Below are positions 6,096-8,601 of a stretch of 8,601 nucleotides of DNA, piece by piece. The DNA comes from Rhodoferax sp. Lineage in GTDB: Bacteria; Pseudomonadota; Gammaproteobacteria; Burkholderiales; Burkholderiaceae_C. The stretch lies in the NCBI GenBank assembly GCA_026785765.1, contig JAJAZK010000555.1, positions 1 through 8,601 of the forward strand, read 5' to 3'. Under the pieces are notes generated by a model. It was not told where the DNA came from. It did no database searches and saw nothing but the letters and a program-made list of their open reading frames with translations. The translations under genes were made by a program, and so were the position numbers. The stretch's first letter is position 1. Each line of letters opens with the position of its first letter.

Positions 6096-7345
6096 CACCG
6101 CTGCAGCACGGTGATGGCGCAAGCAGCTTCCTCGAAGCCAATCACCCCGCCGCCATTCTCGGCCAACGCGATGTCGGCCCCAGCAACCTGGCGCGCTCCA
6201 CACTCGCCGCGCAGCTGGGCCGTAAGCTCGTAGATCATTGACAGGCCGGTCGCGCCCACAGGATGTCCCTTGGACACCAGCCCGCCCGACAGGTTGACTG
6301 GAATGCGGCCACCCAGCATCGTATGGCCGGCGCCGACAAAAGCGCCACCCTGCCCCATGCCACAGAAACCGAGCATTTCGGCCTGGTAGATCTCACAGAA
6401 CGAGGTCGCGTCGTGCACCTCGGCGACGTCGACATCGAGCGGGCCGATACCGGCCCGCGTATAGGCACGCTCGGCGCCGACCCGTGACAGGCCTGGTTCG
6501 TCAAGCCGCCGGTACTTGCCGCCCGTAAGCACACTGGCGCGCACCCGAACAGCGCGCTCGCGCACACTTGCCGGCATTGCCGGTAGCGAGCGCGCGGAGC
6601 AAAGCAGCGCCGCCGCGGCACCGTCGCCAATTGGTGCACACATGGCACGGGTCAGTGGCCAGCTGACTTCACGGTCGGCCAGTACCTGTTCTGGTGTAAC
6701 TTCGAAGCGGTACTGCGCCTTCGGGTTGAGCGCGCCCATCGCGTGGTTCTTCGAGGCACCGATGGCGATCTGCTCACGCGTTGTGCCATACGCCTTCATA
6801 TGCCAGGCCGCCTGCATGGCGTAGGTGTCCATGAACAGGGTGCCGCCCGCCTCGTTGGGGTTGAACGCCTTGCCCGCCTGCTCGCCGGCATCCTGGTAGT
6901 ACGCCATCCACTCGGCGGGATCGAGCTGGTCGATGCCACCTTCGAAAATTTCCAGCGTGCGCTTCGGGTCGCCAGAAACAAAGGTCTTCTCCACGCCGAT
7001 CGCCAGCGAAAAATCGGCCTGGCCGGACAGGATATCCTTCCATGCGCCATGCAGCGCCATGGATGCCGTGGCGCAGCCTCCTTCCACATTGATCATCGGT
7101 ACGCGCTCAGGGAACAGCTGTTCGCGCACCAGCGGTGTCAAACAGACCTGGCCGCGGATGTTGCGCTGGCCGAATGTGCCCATGCCGCAATTACCAAACC
7201 AGGCCTGCTCGATGCGGCCACCATCGTCCAGGCCGGCATCCGCCAGCACCTCGAGGTAGGCCTGCCGGGTCAGGTCCTTGAAGCTGCGCCCGGCCTGCTT
7301 TCCAAACGGCGTGCAGGACACACCGATCACATACACATCGTCCAC
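6095..7345 (-). CDS. SCP2/lipid-transfer-type thiolase-like enzyme
   Basis: A 416-residue protein of the thiolase superfamily, nearest in layout to SCP2-thiolases and the Ltp group used in steroid side-chain removal. The nucleophile is Cys91 in NVEGGCATASMAL (86-98) and His361 lies in SKGHPVGATG (358-367). The NEAF position is HDAT (311-314). The C-terminal CxG loop of ordinary thiolases is replaced by ENGGGVIG (396-403), so the second cysteine is missing there. Many relatives act with a small DUF35/OB-fold partner; none is encoded in this window. The start is a GTG with AGGAG six bases upstream, 30 bases after the P450 remnant. The stop overlaps the synthetase start. The superfamily is certain. 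Whether it does Claisen cleavage or a retro-aldol reaction is open. Confidence 0.9.
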   Translation of the reverse strand: MDDVYVIGVSCTPFGKQAGRSFKDLTRQAYLEVLADAGLDDGGRIEQAWFGNCGMGTFGQRNIRGQVCLTPLVREQLFPERVPMINVEGGCATASMALHGAWKDILSGQADFSLAIGVEKTFVSGDPKRTLEIFEGGIDQLDPAEWMAYYQDAGEQAGKAFNPNEAGGTLFMDTYAMQAAWHMKAYGTTREQIAIGASKNHAMGALNPKAQYRFEVTPEQVLADREVSWPLTRAMCAPIGDGAAAALLCSARSLPAMPASVRERAVRVRASVLTGGKYRRLDEPGLSRVGAERAYTRAGIGPLDVDVAEVHDATSFCEIYQAEMLGFCGMGQGGAFVGAGHTMLGGRIPVNLSGGLVSKGHPVGATGLSMIYELTAQLRGECGARQVAGADIALAENGGGVIGFEEAACAITVLQR

Positions 7346-7356
7346 GTTCTTCTCCT
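7346..7356 (-). promoter_or_regulatory. Ribosome binding site for the GTG-started thiolase-like gene
   Basis: AGGAG (complement of 7352-7356) sits six bases before the GTG at 7345-7343. It supports that start and shows the gene can be translated independently of the P450 remnant upstream. Confidence 0.75.
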
Positions 7357-7375
7357 GCTCAGGTGCTGCGGCGGC

Positions 7376-7888
7376 TCATGCCAGTGCTACGGGGAGTTGC
7401 TTCGGGCCGCGCATGATCAGCGCGTCGATCCAGTCCACGGGACCGGCCCCGTAATGCATGGACGGGAAGCGCGCGACAAGCCCGCCGATGCAGACACGCG
7501 CTTCCAGCCGCGCCAGCACACCCGAGAGAATGTCGCGCCGCTCGTCCTTCTGCGACTCGTAGAAGGGTGTGAGCCGGTCCGATGACATGGCGGGCGAGGT
7601 AGTCACTGCGCGGACATCCTCGTAGCGGGTCACGACCCAGGCCCGCAAGGCCTCGCTCCAATGTACCGGGTCCTGCGCCTGCAAAGCCTCATCCAGCGGG
7701 AACGGGTTGCGCCGTGTCGCATCGTCGGTCGGGTCGTAGTGCAGGGTGCGCACGGGTGTGTCAATCTTTATCCCCGCGCCGGGTTTAGCGCCGGGATCCC
7801 AAGGGTAACAGGGCGCACAATCACCAATCATGGGTGGTTTCCCGGCGCTGGCACAAGCCAGTGCAGCAACGCATTGAGTGCAATCCAA
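7376..7888 (-). pseudogene. Cytochrome P450 remnant with large in-frame internal deletion
   Basis: The 170-residue frame joins both ends of a bacterial P450. Residues about 49-120 match the P450 N-terminal region: YDPTDDATRRNPFPL, then DPVHWSEALRAWVVTRYEDV and MSSDRLTPF. Residues about 125-170 match the extreme C-terminus: LARLEARVCIGGLVARFP, then GPVDWIDALIMRGPKQLPV. That C-terminal part normally follows directly after the haem-cysteine loop. The I-helix, the ExxR helix and the haem-binding FGxGxHxCxG loop are absent. Bacterial P450s are usually about 400 residues, so about 250 are missing, with the join near 7515-7530. The frame stays open. Without the cysteine it cannot be a working monooxygenase. 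The start is unsure: ATG 7888, ATG 7831 and GTG 7753 are all possible, and only the last gives a typical P450 N-terminus. It is the first gene of the leftward operon. Confidence 0.88.
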
Positions 7889-8016
7889 TTGATCCGCCTG
7901 TTGGAAATTACCGACACCATAATTGCGACAGCAGTGTTACCTTGGCTGCGCAGTCCCAACCATCCGGGACACCTGCCCGCCGGTCTTCCCGGTCTCCTCT
8001 CACCGCCCACCCATTC
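7889..8016. promoter_or_regulatory. Divergent intergenic region between the P450 remnant and kynureninase
   Basis: This spacer must hold the kynureninase promoter and perhaps that of the leftward operon. An AT-richer patch lies at about 7900-7925 and includes CATAAT at 7918-7923, a fair -10 match, but no well-spaced -35 was found. The last 40 bases before the kynureninase ATG are strongly pyrimidine-rich with no Shine-Dalgarno. In many Burkholderiales and pseudomonads kyn genes are controlled by an Lrp-type regulator (KynR). No regulator gene is in the window and I could not recognise its operator. Confidence 0.4.
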
Positions 8017-8601
8017 ATGACATCCACTGACATCACCCTGGCCGACTGCCTGCTGCGCGACCAGCAGGACCCCTTGCGCGATCTGCGCGATCTTTTCAAC
8101 CTGCCGCAAGGCGTGATTTACCTGGACGGTAACTCGCTTGGTGCCATGCCGCACACGGCAGTGGCCCGTGTAGGGCACGCTGTGACGCAGGAATGGGGCC
8201 AAGGTCTGATCCGCTCCTGGAACACGGCTGGCTGGTTCGATCTGCCGCAGCGCGTGGGCGACAAGATCGCCAGCCTGATCGGTGCCTCGCCGGGAACCGT
8301 GGTCGCCACCGACAGCACCTCGGTGAACCTGTTCAAGGTGCTCAGTGCGGCGCTGCACATCAACACGCAGGACGCACCGGCGCGGCGCGTGGTGCTCAGC
8401 GAGCGCAGCAACTTCCCGACCGATCTTTACATCGCCGAAGCCCTGTGCAAGCAACATGTTTACCGCCTGGTGCTGGTCGACGCGGGCGAGCTGGACGACT
8501 TCCTGAACGAAGAGGTGGCTGTGCTGCTGCTGACCCACGTGAACTACCGCACTGGTGCGATGTTCGATATGGCGGCGGTCACGGCGGCGGCACATCGGGC
8601 C
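8017..8601 (+). CDS. kynU: Kynureninase, N-terminal part (runs off the window)
   Basis: The frame is open from ATG 8017 to the last base, giving 195 residues of an enzyme normally about 415 long. Kynureninase is a PLP enzyme that splits L-kynurenine to anthranilate and L-alanine in tryptophan breakdown. Strong family sequence is visible: YLDGNSLGAMP (35-45), WFDLPQRVGDKIA (73-85), ATDSTSVNLFK (97-107), ERSNFPTDLY (129-138) and THVNYRTGAMFDM (173-185). These include the PLP-phosphate loop and the aromatic and acidic cofactor contacts. The PLP-binding lysine would lie beyond the window. No Shine-Dalgarno is evident before the ATG, but the start agrees with the usual N-terminus. It diverges from the CoA operon. 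In Burkholderiales kynU commonly neighbours kynA and kynB, which may follow downstream. Confidence 0.95.
   Translation, partial: MTSTDITLADCLLRDQQDPLRDLRDLFNLPQGVIYLDGNSLGAMPHTAVARVGHAVTQEWGQGLIRSWNTAGWFDLPQRVGDKIASLIGASPGTVVATDSTSVNLFKVLSAALHINTQDAPARRVVLSERSNFPTDLYIAEALCKQHVYRLVLVDAGELDDFLNEEVAVLLLTHVNYRTGAMFDMAAVTAAAHRA

Noticed and set aside
6096..6203. 36-residue N-terminal extension of the acyl-CoA synthetase frame
   Set aside because: It lies inside the 3' end of the thiolase-like gene in another frame; the TGATG junction at 6095 is the more natural start.
7759..7764. Perfect TTGACA (minus strand) as a promoter -35 box inside the P450 remnant's 5' region
   Set aside because: At the right distance downstream the sequence is CACTAC, a poor -10; the match is probably chance.
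7828..8595. Open frame of 255 codons on the minus strand opposite kynureninase
   Set aside because: The + strand carries unmistakable kynureninase motifs; the minus translation is His/Arg/Gln-rich shadow sequence.

Overview
The window is GC-rich (roughly 60-65 % by eye) and looks like a Burkholderiales-type betaproteobacterium. The evidence is an orphan Bug/TctC-family periplasmic binding protein, densely packed CoA-thioester catabolic genes, and a bacterial kynureninase. No RNA gene, insertion sequence, CRISPR array or transcriptional regulator was recognised.

Left edge (1-209): the tail of an unrecognised + strand gene stops at 34-36. A second, diverged copy of the same C-terminal peptide (LMEYLLLG) stops at 158-160. 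Between the two tails lies a hairpin-rich segment with 11-bp inverted arms. Then come a leftward Bug/TctC binding protein (210-1205) and, diverging from it across a very short spacer, a rightward pair: an alpha/beta hydrolase (1254-2336) and a crotonase-family hydratase (2395-3228).

Centre and right (3247-7888): a leftward operon converges on the crotonase. In transcription order it holds a cytochrome P450 remnant with a large in-frame internal deletion, an SCP2/lipid-transfer-type thiolase-like enzyme, an AMP-forming acyl-CoA synthetase and a conventional thiolase. The last three are joined by TGATG and ATGA overlaps, so they are almost certainly translated together. A kynureninase gene (tryptophan catabolism, probably unrelated) diverges from the operon and runs off the right end.

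Together the genes resemble a catabolic island for an imported carboxylate or ester. The binding protein would capture the substrate, the hydrolase would cleave an ester or related bond, and the synthetase would make the CoA thioester. The crotonase would hydrate it, and the two thiolase-fold enzymes would cut C-C bonds. No acyl-CoA dehydrogenase or 3-hydroxyacyl-CoA dehydrogenase is present, so those steps must be encoded elsewhere. The substrate cannot be read from the sequence. The P450 cannot be active as written, because its haem-binding region is missing.

The most unusual items are the P450 deletion derivative, the duplicated gene tail around a hairpin element at the left edge, and the SCP2-type thiolase that lacks a standard second catalytic cysteine and has no adjacent DUF35 partner.
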